DNA from: Acidobacteriota bacterium
GTDB taxonomy: Bacteria; Acidobacteriota; Terriglobia; Acidoferrales; UBA7541
Length of the DNA: 6,941 nt
Direction: 5' to 3'
NCBI GenBank assembly: GCA_019239815.1
Contig: JAFAZL010000342.1
Location: forward strand, 1-6,941
In this document: positions 1 through 5,973 of the stretch, one piece after another
Position numbering within the stretch: position 1 is the stretch's first letter
How the letters are laid out: each line of letters begins with the position of its first letter
Notes under the pieces: model-generated
What the model was told of the DNA's origin: nothing
Seen by the model: only the letters and a program-made list of their open reading frames with translations
Databases searched by the model: none
Made by a program: the position numbers and the translations under genes

Positions 1-485
1 CCGATCACGAGTCCAAAGCGAAGAACGATCGCCGAGGGCAGAATTCCTGTGACCAAATCTTCCGCTGCCTCCTTGGTCTTGCCGTAGACGCTCAGGGGGC
101 TTCGCTGATCGTCCTCGCGGTAGCCGTGTTTTCGGCCATCGAATACTGCGGCCGATGAGGTAAAGAGCATCCGGGCGCCATACCGCGCGCAAGCTCGAGC
201 GACATTCTCAGGTCCCTTGGCATTCGTCGCAAAAGCCGCCTCTGGAGATTTTTCGCATGCATCGATATCCGATATTGCCGCGAGCAGAAGCACGCGTTCC
301 GGCCGCAAAGCCTGAAACGCCCAGTCGACGCTCGCCGGCTCGGCAATGTCGATCTGCACGGAGTTCGGTGAAGCATTTGGCGTTCGCTCTCCGCGCCAGA
401 CGTCATGCCAGCGCTCGGCGAGCCGCACGACGTGCTGCCCAAGAAATCCCCGAGCACCGATCACAAACAATTTCTTTCGCGCCAT
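1..485 (-). CDS. RmlD-like NAD(P)-dependent sugar-nucleotide reductase/epimerase (partial, C-terminus beyond left edge)
   Basis: This is the first 161 codons of a short-chain dehydrogenase/reductase of the extended type, truncated by the window edge. It begins MARKKLFVIGARGFLGQ, where G10-x2-G13-x2-G16 is the Rossmann dinucleotide-binding glycine motif at the end of the first beta strand. D73 and N88 lie where the extended family contacts the cofactor. The catalytic set is visible: Ser110/Ser111 in FTSSAAVFDG and Y134-x3-K138 in SVYGKTKEAAE. The combination AVFDG...GYREDD...PLSVYGKTK closely follows RmlD (dTDP-4-dehydrorhamnose reductase), which makes dTDP-L-rhamnose for surface polysaccharide. 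The substrate is inferred from family resemblance only; a general NAD-dependent epimerase is the alternative. The ATG at 485 is the first start directly before the Rossmann strand, and its Shine-Dalgarno is weak. A hairpin and a 143-bp gap separate it from the receptor gene upstream, so it is probably transcribed independently. Confidence 0.88.
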   Translation of the reverse strand, partial: MARKKLFVIGARGFLGQHVVRLAERWHDVWRGERTPNASPNSVQIDIAEPASVDWAFQALRPERVLLLAAISDIDACEKSPEAAFATNAKGPENVARACARYGARMLFTSSAAVFDGRKHGYREDDQRSPLSVYGKTKEAAEDLVTGILPSAIVLRFGLVI

Positions 486-579
486 TTGGCCCCGTATCCG
501 AAATCCCTTTCGAATTCGTATCTCGTGAAAAGCGGCGCGAACAAGAGACTGCAAAAGCCGCGTCTAACCCATTTCAAAT

Positions 580-620
580 CCTGGGGCGCTCGGGGTTCCG
601 AGTCACCTGAGCGCCCCAGG
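580..620 (-). terminator. Hairpin after the receptor gene, probable transcription terminator
   Basis: A perfect 12-bp inverted repeat, CCTGGGGCGCTC at 580-591 and GAGCGCCCCAGG at 609-620, encloses a 17-nt loop. On the minus strand it starts 9 nt after the receptor stop codon (TAG, 631-629). The downstream side reads ATTTGAAAT rather than a true T run. It therefore fits a strong but atypical intrinsic terminator, or a 3'-end stabilising hairpin. The position and perfect stem are seen directly; the function is inferred. Confidence 0.6.
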
Positions 621-628
621 TTCGTCGC

Positions 629-3600
629 CTAGAACGAATATCTAAGCGAGAACTGCATCCGGCGATTGTCGATCGAGGTCGAAAACACTTGTCCCTCGGA
701 CGGATCGCCGACGATGTTGTCCGGTGCCGCAAAGTTTGGATGGTTGAAGGTGTTGAACGCATCCGCGCGGAACTGAATCTGGTGCCGCTCGGTGATGTGG
801 AATGTCTTGGAAAGCGACGAGTCGAGCTGTTGCTGACCGTCGGCGTGCAAAGGATCGATGCCGGCGTTGCCGTAGGTCTCGGGCGTCGAATGGATCACGA
901 AGGCGCTGGTGTCGAACCACTGATTCACCGACGGAGAACTCAACACGCCGTTGCCGACGCGATCGGCGCGATTGGTCTGACCGTTGTTGAGCGATGTCCC
1001 GTCGGAAGTGACGATGTCGAAGCGTGTGCCGCTGCGGATGTGCAAGAGCGCGGCGTATTGCCAACCGCCCAGGATCGCATCCACGAAGCGATTGGAAGTA
1101 TTCAGGAAATGTCGTCCGTGACCCACGGGCACATCCCAAGAGAACTGGGCGTTGAAGATGTGCGCGATGTCTTCCTGCGTCGGACCGTAGTACTGATTGA
1201 TGTTGGTCTGGTCGAGGTTGTTGCCGTTGGAGAAGCTGCGTCCGTGTGCGTAGCTCGCGTTGATGTAAATCGAATGAGCCAGATTCGCGGTGAAGCGCGC
1301 CGTGATTGCATCGTAGCGGCTGCTCGCGATCGACTTTGAGATCGGAATATCGCCAAGCTGCGGATACTGACCGTAGAGCGGGCGATCAAGGTTGAAGTCG
1401 GTGCCGGGAGCCGTGGGTGGCGCCTGGTTGATATTCACGGAGTGATTGTTGTGGATGCCGCGAACATTGAGGTAGCCGATGTCGACAACCATCCCCGGTC
1501 GGATTTCGCGTTCGATGTTGAGGTTCGCTTGATCGACACGCTGGTTTTGCCAGTTATAGTCAGCTCCGCGAACGACCGCGTTGTCGGGAATCAATAGGTT
1601 TCCGTTGGGGTCATAGACCGCGTTCGCCAACGGGATTCCGTCTGTCGACAATTTCAGCGACGGCGTCAGGTTGTTGGGAGTCAGAAGCGATTGCTTCGCG
1701 TAGTTGGGATAAGTGAGCCCCAGAATCGTCAGCGGGCCGGACCAGTAAGCCATCCAGTACGAAATGCCGTAGCCGCCGCGGATGCTCGTTTTCCCGCGGT
1801 CGGGCGTCCACGCAAATCCAACGCGCGGGCCCCAATCGTTCGGATCGAGGCCGAGCGCCGGGCTGCGATCGTTCGGGGTTGCGACGACGAGTTGGTTGGT
1901 TCGAGTATCCCAGTTCGACTGGCGGTTGTGTCGCTCCACCGGGCGGCTGAGCAACTCGTAACGCAATCCAATGTTCAATGTGAGCGACGGCAGGATCTTG
2001 AAGTCATCCTGCGCGTACCACGCATTTTGCCAATAGGACTGATACGGAGCGCCCGCGACGAAGTGAGCACGCGCGCTTGCCGTCATGTCGCCCAGCAAGA
2101 ATGCGGCGTAACCGACCGGTTGAACGGCCAGCGCATTCGCGGCGTTTCCGCCTCCGTTGAAGCCGATGCCATCAAACGGAGTCATCGCTTCGCTGAAGGT
2201 GAGTGCGCCGCGCGGGTTGTCGCCGCCGATCGTGTCGGCAGAGACGTCGACGACGTGGTTGATGTTCGTGCCGAACTTAAGAACGTGTCGTCCCTTGGTC
2301 CAGGTGAAGTTGTCGGTCAGCGAGACTGTGTTGCTGACGATGTAGCCGACCCAGTCGGGCGTCGCGATCGACGGCACACCCGCCATGATGAACTCCGCCA
2401 ATCCTTTTGTGGCTTGGTCGTTGGAGAGATTGCCGTTCGGAATTCCAAACTGGTTGTTGTAATCCTGCGACTGGCTCGCAAGACCCGTTCGAACGTTGGA
2501 GCGGTTGAAGGCGAGGCGCACTTCGTTCGTTTTTGTCGCGCCGAAAATGTGAAAGTCGGAAACCTGCATGTTCTGGTTGAACGTGTTGGAGTTCACGTTC
2601 GCGTCTTGGAAGAACGTGTTCACGTTTGTCGTGTAGAGGTTCACAGCGTCCAGCACCGAATAGCGGAAGAAGATGCGGTCGGAGCTGGTTCGGTCGAAGT
2701 CGATACGGCCGTCGGCTTGATCGGTTGTTTGATTGTTGTTGCTCAGGTAGCGAAGGTTGTTGCTGATGCCGGGAAGATTGGCCACGCCAAATATGTTCGC
2801 GGCGTTCATCGCAGCAGCCGAGGAGTCCCACTTCGATTGCGGAATGATGTTGCCCGGAAAGGGAGTCGCGCTCACTACGTTGCCGAACGCGTCCAAAACT
2901 CTCGTGCTGGGGTCGTAGATCTGGCCGAACGTGTTTCCAGCGTCATCGACCTGCCCGGGCACATACAGCTCCGAGAAGTCGCCTGTCAACATTTTTGCCG
3001 TTGGCGCGGTTGTAAATTTCGTCGAGCTGGTCTTGAGCCGGATGCCCTGGTAATCGCCAAAAAAGAACAACCGGTTCTTCAGGATCGGCCCGCCGATGGC
3101 GCCGCCGAATTGATTGCGGCGAAACGGCGTGTTCGGTTCGCCGCCGCCGAAATAGTTGCGAGCATCGGTCGCTTCGTTACGGAGAAACTCAAACGCCGCG
3201 CCATGTAACTGATTGCTTCCGGATTTCGTTGTGATGTTCACGACGGCGCTGCCGGAGAAGCCGAACTCGGCGTTATATTTGCCGGTGTAGACCTCCAGCT
3301 CCTGCACGCCTTCGATTCCCGGTGTCAGGCTGATATAGGCGTTCTGCGGCTCGCGGTTTGGCACGCCGTCGATATAGATCGAGTTTGCATTCGCGTCGAC
3401 GCCGCCGATCGAAGCGAGTTGCGGCCGCGTCTGGCCCACGGCCGAGCCATTTTCACCGCCGTTTGTGCCGTAGTTGCCGCTGCCCACGTCATTGTTTGCG
3501 CCGGGAATCAGATTCATCTGGAACAGCGGATTGCGGTCGATGTTGGGAAGAGCGTCCAGCTCTTTGTGACTGAACGTCTGCGAGAGCTCCGAAGTCTCGG

Positions 3601-3979
3601 TCGCAACATTGATGGGATTCGCTTCGACTCCCACGACCTGATCCACGTTCCCGATCGCCAGCGTGAAATCGACGCGCTCGATACCGCCAGCGTTGACAAT
3701 CACGCCTGTCTGCAGAATCTTCTTGAAGCCTGATTTCTCGACGGCGATCCGATACGTCCCCGGAACGAGGAAGTTCAAAACATACTCGCCCCCTTCCGAC
3801 GTTTCGGTTCGTGTTACGACGCCAGTCGCGTCGTCAACCGCTGTGACCGGCACGGACGGAACGACCGCGCCGCTCGCATCCGTTATGAATCCCGTTATTT
3901 TTCCCGTATTGATCTGGCCAAAACTTCCAACGCAAAGCGCGAGACAGCAAACCAATAAAAGCACACCCCTGTACTTCAT
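629..3979 (-). CDS. TonB-dependent-receptor-like (Oar-type) outer-membrane protein with carboxypeptidase-regulatory domain
   Basis: This 1116-residue outer-membrane beta-barrel protein probably binds and imports a large or scarce ligand. Residues 1-21 form a signal peptide (basic MKYR, then a hydrophobic LLLVCCLALCVG core) with likely cleavage after SFG. No good lipobox is present. Residues 26-110 are a carboxypeptidase-regulatory-like Ig-fold domain (GKITGFITDASGAVVP ... GTYRIAVEKSGFKK). Residues about 115-255 form the plug, including IYIDGVPNREPQ and VYTGKYNAEFGFSGSAVVN. FGGAIGGPILKNRLFFFGDY (291-310) begins the barrel. The end is FNTFNHPNF...QFSLRYSF with the terminal Phe typical of barrel proteins. 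Length and layout match the Oar-like family expanded in Acidobacteriota. I saw no clear TonB box, so energy coupling is assumed from the family. The ATG at 3979 has a strong Shine-Dalgarno. The DeoR-type regulator gene lies 47 bp upstream on the same strand, suggesting a shared transcript. Confidence 0.93.
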   Translation of the reverse strand: MKYRGVLLLVCCLALCVGSFGQINTGKITGFITDASGAVVPSVPVTAVDDATGVVTRTETSEGGEYVLNFLVPGTYRIAVEKSGFKKILQTGVIVNAGGIERVDFTLAIGNVDQVVGVEANPINVATETSELSQTFSHKELDALPNIDRNPLFQMNLIPGANNDVGSGNYGTNGGENGSAVGQTRPQLASIGGVDANANSIYIDGVPNREPQNAYISLTPGIEGVQELEVYTGKYNAEFGFSGSAVVNITTKSGSNQLHGAAFEFLRNEATDARNYFGGGEPNTPFRRNQFGGAIGGPILKNRLFFFGDYQGIRLKTSSTKFTTAPTAKMLTGDFSELYVPGQVDDAGNTFGQIYDPSTRVLDAFGNVVSATPFPGNIIPQSKWDSSAAAMNAANIFGVANLPGISNNLRYLSNNNQTTDQADGRIDFDRTSSDRIFFRYSVLDAVNLYTTNVNTFFQDANVNSNTFNQNMQVSDFHIFGATKTNEVRLAFNRSNVRTGLASQSQDYNNQFGIPNGNLSNDQATKGLAEFIMAGVPSIATPDWVGYIVSNTVSLTDNFTWTKGRHVLKFGTNINHVVDVSADTIGGDNPRGALTFSEAMTPFDGIGFNGGGNAANALAVQPVGYAAFLLGDMTASARAHFVAGAPYQSYWQNAWYAQDDFKILPSLTLNIGLRYELLSRPVERHNRQSNWDTRTNQLVVATPNDRSPALGLDPNDWGPRVGFAWTPDRGKTSIRGGYGISYWMAYWSGPLTILGLTYPNYAKQSLLTPNNLTPSLKLSTDGIPLANAVYDPNGNLLIPDNAVVRGADYNWQNQRVDQANLNIEREIRPGMVVDIGYLNVRGIHNNHSVNINQAPPTAPGTDFNLDRPLYGQYPQLGDIPISKSIASSRYDAITARFTANLAHSIYINASYAHGRSFSNGNNLDQTNINQYYGPTQEDIAHIFNAQFSWDVPVGHGRHFLNTSNRFVDAILGGWQYAALLHIRSGTRFDIVTSDGTSLNNGQTNRADRVGNGVLSSPSVNQWFDTSAFVIHSTPETYGNAGIDPLHADGQQQLDSSLSKTFHITERHQIQFRADAFNTFNHPNFAAPDNIVGDPSEGQVFSTSIDNRRMQFSLRYSF

Positions 3980-3986
3980 CGATTCG

Positions 3987-3993
3987 ACCTCCT
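3987..3993 (-). promoter_or_regulatory. Shine-Dalgarno of the receptor gene
   Basis: The minus strand reads AGGAGGT, 7 nt before the ATG at 3979. This near-consensus site fixes the start directly before the signal peptide. It contrasts with the regulator gene upstream, which has no recognisable Shine-Dalgarno. If the two genes share a transcript, the receptor should be translated much more strongly than the regulator. Confidence 0.85.
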
Positions 3994-4026
3994 ATCTATC
4001 TTTTTCGCGGCCAGCTTCTCGGGGGG

Positions 4027-4809
4027 CTATTCCGCGATGAGTACGTCCGTCAATTTGCGGAGTCTTTTCAGATCCGCGGGTTTCACTCCTTTGTCCGTCA
4101 CAACAAGGTCGCAATCTTTTATTGGGCACAGCCGATATACGGCTTCGATCCCGATTTTGCTGCTGTCGAGCACCAGGATTTTTTGTTTCCCGGCGCTGAG
4201 CAGTGCCCTCGGCATCTCCTGGTCAAAATTCATCGCGCCTTTGTGAAACGACAGAGCCGCGGCGCCGAAGAAAACTCGATCGGCGAAGATGCTCTCCATC
4301 GACGCTTCCACGGCGCTGCCGCACAGGTCGTGACTGCCGCGACGATAAACGCCACCTGTCAGGCGTACCTGAATTCCTGGACTTCCCGCCAGTTCTTCGA
4401 GCACCGCCAGCGATGCCGTTACGACCACCAAGTTGCGGCGCCCGCCCAGATGCCGCGCGATGTAACGCGTCGTCGTGCCTGAATCCAGCAGGACTGTCTC
4501 GCCCTCTCTCACGAGACTCGCTGCGACCCTCGCCAGTGCATCCTTCGCGGTCGCCATCTTTTCCGACCGCTCCACGAAGGTTCGTTCCATCGAACCGGAC
4601 GGCGCGACCATCGCCCCGCCCGGCGTCCGAATCACCAGCCCCGCGTCCGCCAACTTGTGCAGAACGCGGCGCACTGTCATTTCCGAAACAGCGAAACGAC
4701 CCGCGATTTCGCCGATTGTCGCCGCGCCTTTCTCTTTCACATGCAGCAGGATTTCGCTCTGTCGTTCTTCCGAAGAGCGCGGGATTACCTTGCTGTTTAA
4801 ATTTCTCAT
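4027..4809 (-). CDS. DeoR/GlpR-family transcriptional regulator
   Basis: A 260-residue regulator of normal family length. Residues about 30-65 form the winged helix-turn-helix (TIGEIAGRFAVSEMTVRRVLHKLADAGL) ending in RTPGGAM. The family signature is usually TxRRDL...RxHGGA, so D is replaced by V and H by P here. The C-terminal DeoRC half is the sugar-phosphate sensor fold: LLDSGTTT near 108-114, VVVTASLAVLEEL near 128-140, RLTGGVYRRGSHDLCG near 149-164 and VLDSSKIG near 213-220. Relatives are usually repressors released by a phosphorylated sugar or polyol. The effector here is unknown. The ATG at 4809 is chosen; a TTG codon directly before it (4812) would add one residue. The gene is divergent from the phosphatase-like gene, and a palindrome at 4816-4830 sits over its -10 element. 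It therefore probably represses itself, the downstream receptor and the divergent gene. Confidence 0.93.
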   Translation of the reverse strand: MRNLNSKVIPRSSEERQSEILLHVKEKGAATIGEIAGRFAVSEMTVRRVLHKLADAGLVIRTPGGAMVAPSGSMERTFVERSEKMATAKDALARVAASLVREGETVLLDSGTTTRYIARHLGGRRNLVVVTASLAVLEELAGSPGIQVRLTGGVYRRGSHDLCGSAVEASMESIFADRVFFGAAALSFHKGAMNFDQEMPRALLSAGKQKILVLDSSKIGIEAVYRLCPIKDCDLVVTDKGVKPADLKRLRKLTDVLIAE

Positions 4810-4824
4810 CAAGGGTGTTAAAAT
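4796..4824 (+). promoter_or_regulatory. Predicted promoter of the phosphatase-like gene
   Basis: The plus strand has TTTAAA (4796-4801), a 17-bp spacer, then TAAAAT (4819-4824), which is one mismatch from TATAAT. TGT precedes it, giving an extended -10. The start would lie near 4831, leaving a leader of about 74 nt before the GTG at 4905. The -35 element lies inside the first codons of the divergent regulator gene. The -10 shares the palindrome with the opposite promoter, so the two promoters would compete for polymerase and for repressor. Prediction by eye. Confidence 0.45.
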
Positions 4825-4830
4825 CTAACA
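4816..4830. promoter_or_regulatory. Candidate operator for the DeoR-family regulator
   Basis: TGTTAAAATCTAACA is a 15-bp near-palindrome: six of seven base pairs around the central A match (TGTTA at 4816-4820 faces TAACA at 4826-4830). It begins 7 bp upstream of the regulator ATG and overlaps the -10 elements proposed on both strands. Bound repressor would block both promoters. The symmetry is seen directly; binding by this regulator is inferred from position. I noticed no second copy in the window, although this was checked only by eye. Confidence 0.6.
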
Positions 4831-4849
4831 GAAGATTCTATCGGGTCAA
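4822..4849 (-). promoter_or_regulatory. Predicted promoter of the regulator (and receptor) genes
   Basis: The minus strand reads TTGACC (4849-4844), a 16-bp spacer, then TAGATT (4827-4822). The bases TGT directly before the hexamer make an extended -10 (TG-n-TAGATT). The expected transcription start, about 7 nt on, falls near 4815. That leaves only about 5 nt before the ATG at 4809, so the message would be almost leaderless. This fits the absence of a Shine-Dalgarno. It is a match to sigma-70-type consensus made by eye, not measured. Confidence 0.5.
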
Positions 4850-4892
4850 GTGATTTGTTCCCCACGCCTGACCGAACTACCCCGCATCACAA

Positions 4893-4898
4893 AAAGGA
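4893..4898 (+). promoter_or_regulatory. Shine-Dalgarno supporting a GTG start
   Basis: AAAGGA lies 6 nt before the GTG at 4905. No ATG is available in frame near this point, and the next in-frame Met (residue 58) would remove the early Asp/Glu motif of the fold. This site therefore decides the start of the phosphatase-like gene. Confidence 0.7.
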
Positions 4899-4904
4899 CT
4901 CCCT

Positions 4905-5936
4905 GTGCGAGACAAAGACTGGCTGCTCTCCTCGGTGCGTTCGATCCACGAAGACATTCGCGCCGCCGTGACCTCGGTATGCGAATCCAGTTCTCCCGCT
5001 TCCGTAGCCAGTGTGTTTTCGGATGTCGATGGCGAAGGGGACACGATTTACTTCGTCGATCGCGTTAGCGAATCCATGCTGGTGGAGCTTTTCAGCGACC
5101 GAATTGCGTCGCGCGTGCCGATCGTGCTGATCGCGGAGGGACTGCGTGGCGGAAAGATTTGTCTTCCGCGGGGCGTGCCGGAATCGGAAGTCATGTGGCG
5201 AATCATCGCCGATCCGATCGACGGCACTCGCCCGTTGATGTATCAAAAGCGCAGCGCCTGGATTCTGACCGGTATCGCGCCGAATCGCGGTGAGTCCACA
5301 TCGCTCTCCGACATTGAGATCGCAGTCCAGACCGAACTCCCCTTGATCAAGCAGCACCTGTGTGACTCGTTCTGGGCGATTCGCAGCGAAGGCGTGCAAG
5401 GCGAGCGTTTCAATCGCTTCAATGGGGAACGGAAGCCACTGTTTCCGCGGCCATCAACGGCAAAAGATTTGACTCACGGCTTCAGTTCCATCACACGATT
5501 TTTCTCGGGTGGGCGAGACGTGCTGGCATCCATCGACGACGAAATCTCGCTGGCTGCAGTAGGCGTTGGCAAAGAAGGCAAAGCGTATTCGTTTGAAGAC
5601 CAATATCTATCGACAGGCGGTCAGCTCTACGAACTCATCATGGGTCATGATCGTTTCCTAGCCGATCTTCGTCCGTTGCTTTTCGACATTTTGAGGGACC
5701 GAGGATTGCAACCAGGTCTTTGTTGTCATCCTTACGATCTCTGTACGGAGCTGATCGCGCGCGAAGCCGGCGTTTTCATTTCCGATGAAACGGGTCAGCC
5801 GCTGAACGCACCGCTCAACCTGAAAGCCGACGTAGCCTGGGCCGGGTATGCGAACGATCACATTTGCGCTCAGATTCAGCCGCTGTTGCAGAAAGCGTTG
5901 ACCACGCGAGGTCTCGCATCGGTGCGCGAGGCTTAG
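4905..5936 (+). CDS. Divergent inositol monophosphatase/FBPase-superfamily protein
   Basis: A 343-residue soluble protein with the metal-dependent phosphatase signature DPIDGT at 103-108. D103 and D106 are metal ligands and T108 is the usual phosphate contact. E78 in LIAEG matches the family Glu ligand, and D52 in FVDRVSE matches the early Asp of the third motif. PYDLCTELIAREAGVFISDETGQPL (276-300) corresponds to the family's WDxAAG...EAGG block, with D278 as ligand and Trp replaced by Tyr. Relatives hydrolyse phosphate from inositol, fructose bisphosphate or adenosine bisphosphate; the substrate here is unknown. It is longer than typical IMPase (about 270), mostly because about 170 residues separate the two main metal motifs. 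The gene diverges from a DeoR-type regulator across a shared operator region, suggesting a phosphorylated sugar or polyol substrate. The B3/B4 gene follows 37 bp later. Start is GTG with Shine-Dalgarno. The superfamily is secure, the specificity is not. Confidence 0.88.
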   Translation: MRDKDWLLSSVRSIHEDIRAAVTSVCESSSPASVASVFSDVDGEGDTIYFVDRVSESMLVELFSDRIASRVPIVLIAEGLRGGKICLPRGVPESEVMWRIIADPIDGTRPLMYQKRSAWILTGIAPNRGESTSLSDIEIAVQTELPLIKQHLCDSFWAIRSEGVQGERFNRFNGERKPLFPRPSTAKDLTHGFSSITRFFSGGRDVLASIDDEISLAAVGVGKEGKAYSFEDQYLSTGGQLYELIMGHDRFLADLRPLLFDILRDRGLQPGLCCHPYDLCTELIAREAGVFISDETGQPLNAPLNLKADVAWAGYANDHICAQIQPLLQKALTTRGLASVREA

Positions 5937-5956
5937 CGAAAACGGTTTCGCTGAGC
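5931..5956 (+). other. Strong RNA hairpin overlapping the phosphatase stop codon
   Basis: GCTTAGCGAAA (5931-5941) and TTTCGCTGAGC (5946-5956) form an 11-bp stem with a single G-U pair around the 4-nt loop ACGG. The TAG stop codon (5934-5936) lies inside the stem. No T run follows on the plus strand, so a classic intrinsic terminator is unlikely. A partial attenuator, an RNase-stabilising element, or a device limiting readthrough into the B3/B4 gene is more plausible. Structure is seen; function is inferred. Confidence 0.55.
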
Positions 5957-5973
5957 AAACGCGGCGACTCCTC

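Noticed and set aside
486..579. A possible promoter for the RmlD-like gene (minus strand TTGTTC, 18-bp spacer, TACGAA).
   Set aside because: The -10 matches consensus at only about three of six positions, so I did not list it as a feature.
92..610. Open frames of 117-121 codons over the left-edge gene on both strands.
   Set aside because: They are Arg/Ser/Pro/Cys-rich with no motif, whereas the minus-strand frame from 485 to the edge carries the Rossmann glycines, the Ser and the YxxxK of an SDR enzyme.
1691..3208. A 505-codon open frame on the plus strand antisense to the receptor gene, plus shorter antisense frames at 689-1339, 2277-2831 and 3419-3733.
   Set aside because: The receptor frame has unmistakable family features along its whole length. 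The antisense product is a Val/Arg/Ala-rich string with no domain or motif. GC-rich third positions on the coding strand suppress stops in the mirrored frame.
4203..4853. Plus-strand frames of 216 and 117 codons over the regulator gene.
   Set aside because: They are Pro/Arg/Ser-rich low-complexity products antisense to a full-length DeoR-family gene whose domains are intact.
5914..5930. Short inverted and direct repeats of GCGAG near the end of the phosphatase gene.
   Set aside because: The repeats are only 5-6 bp, within coding sequence and in GC-rich context, and are expected by chance.
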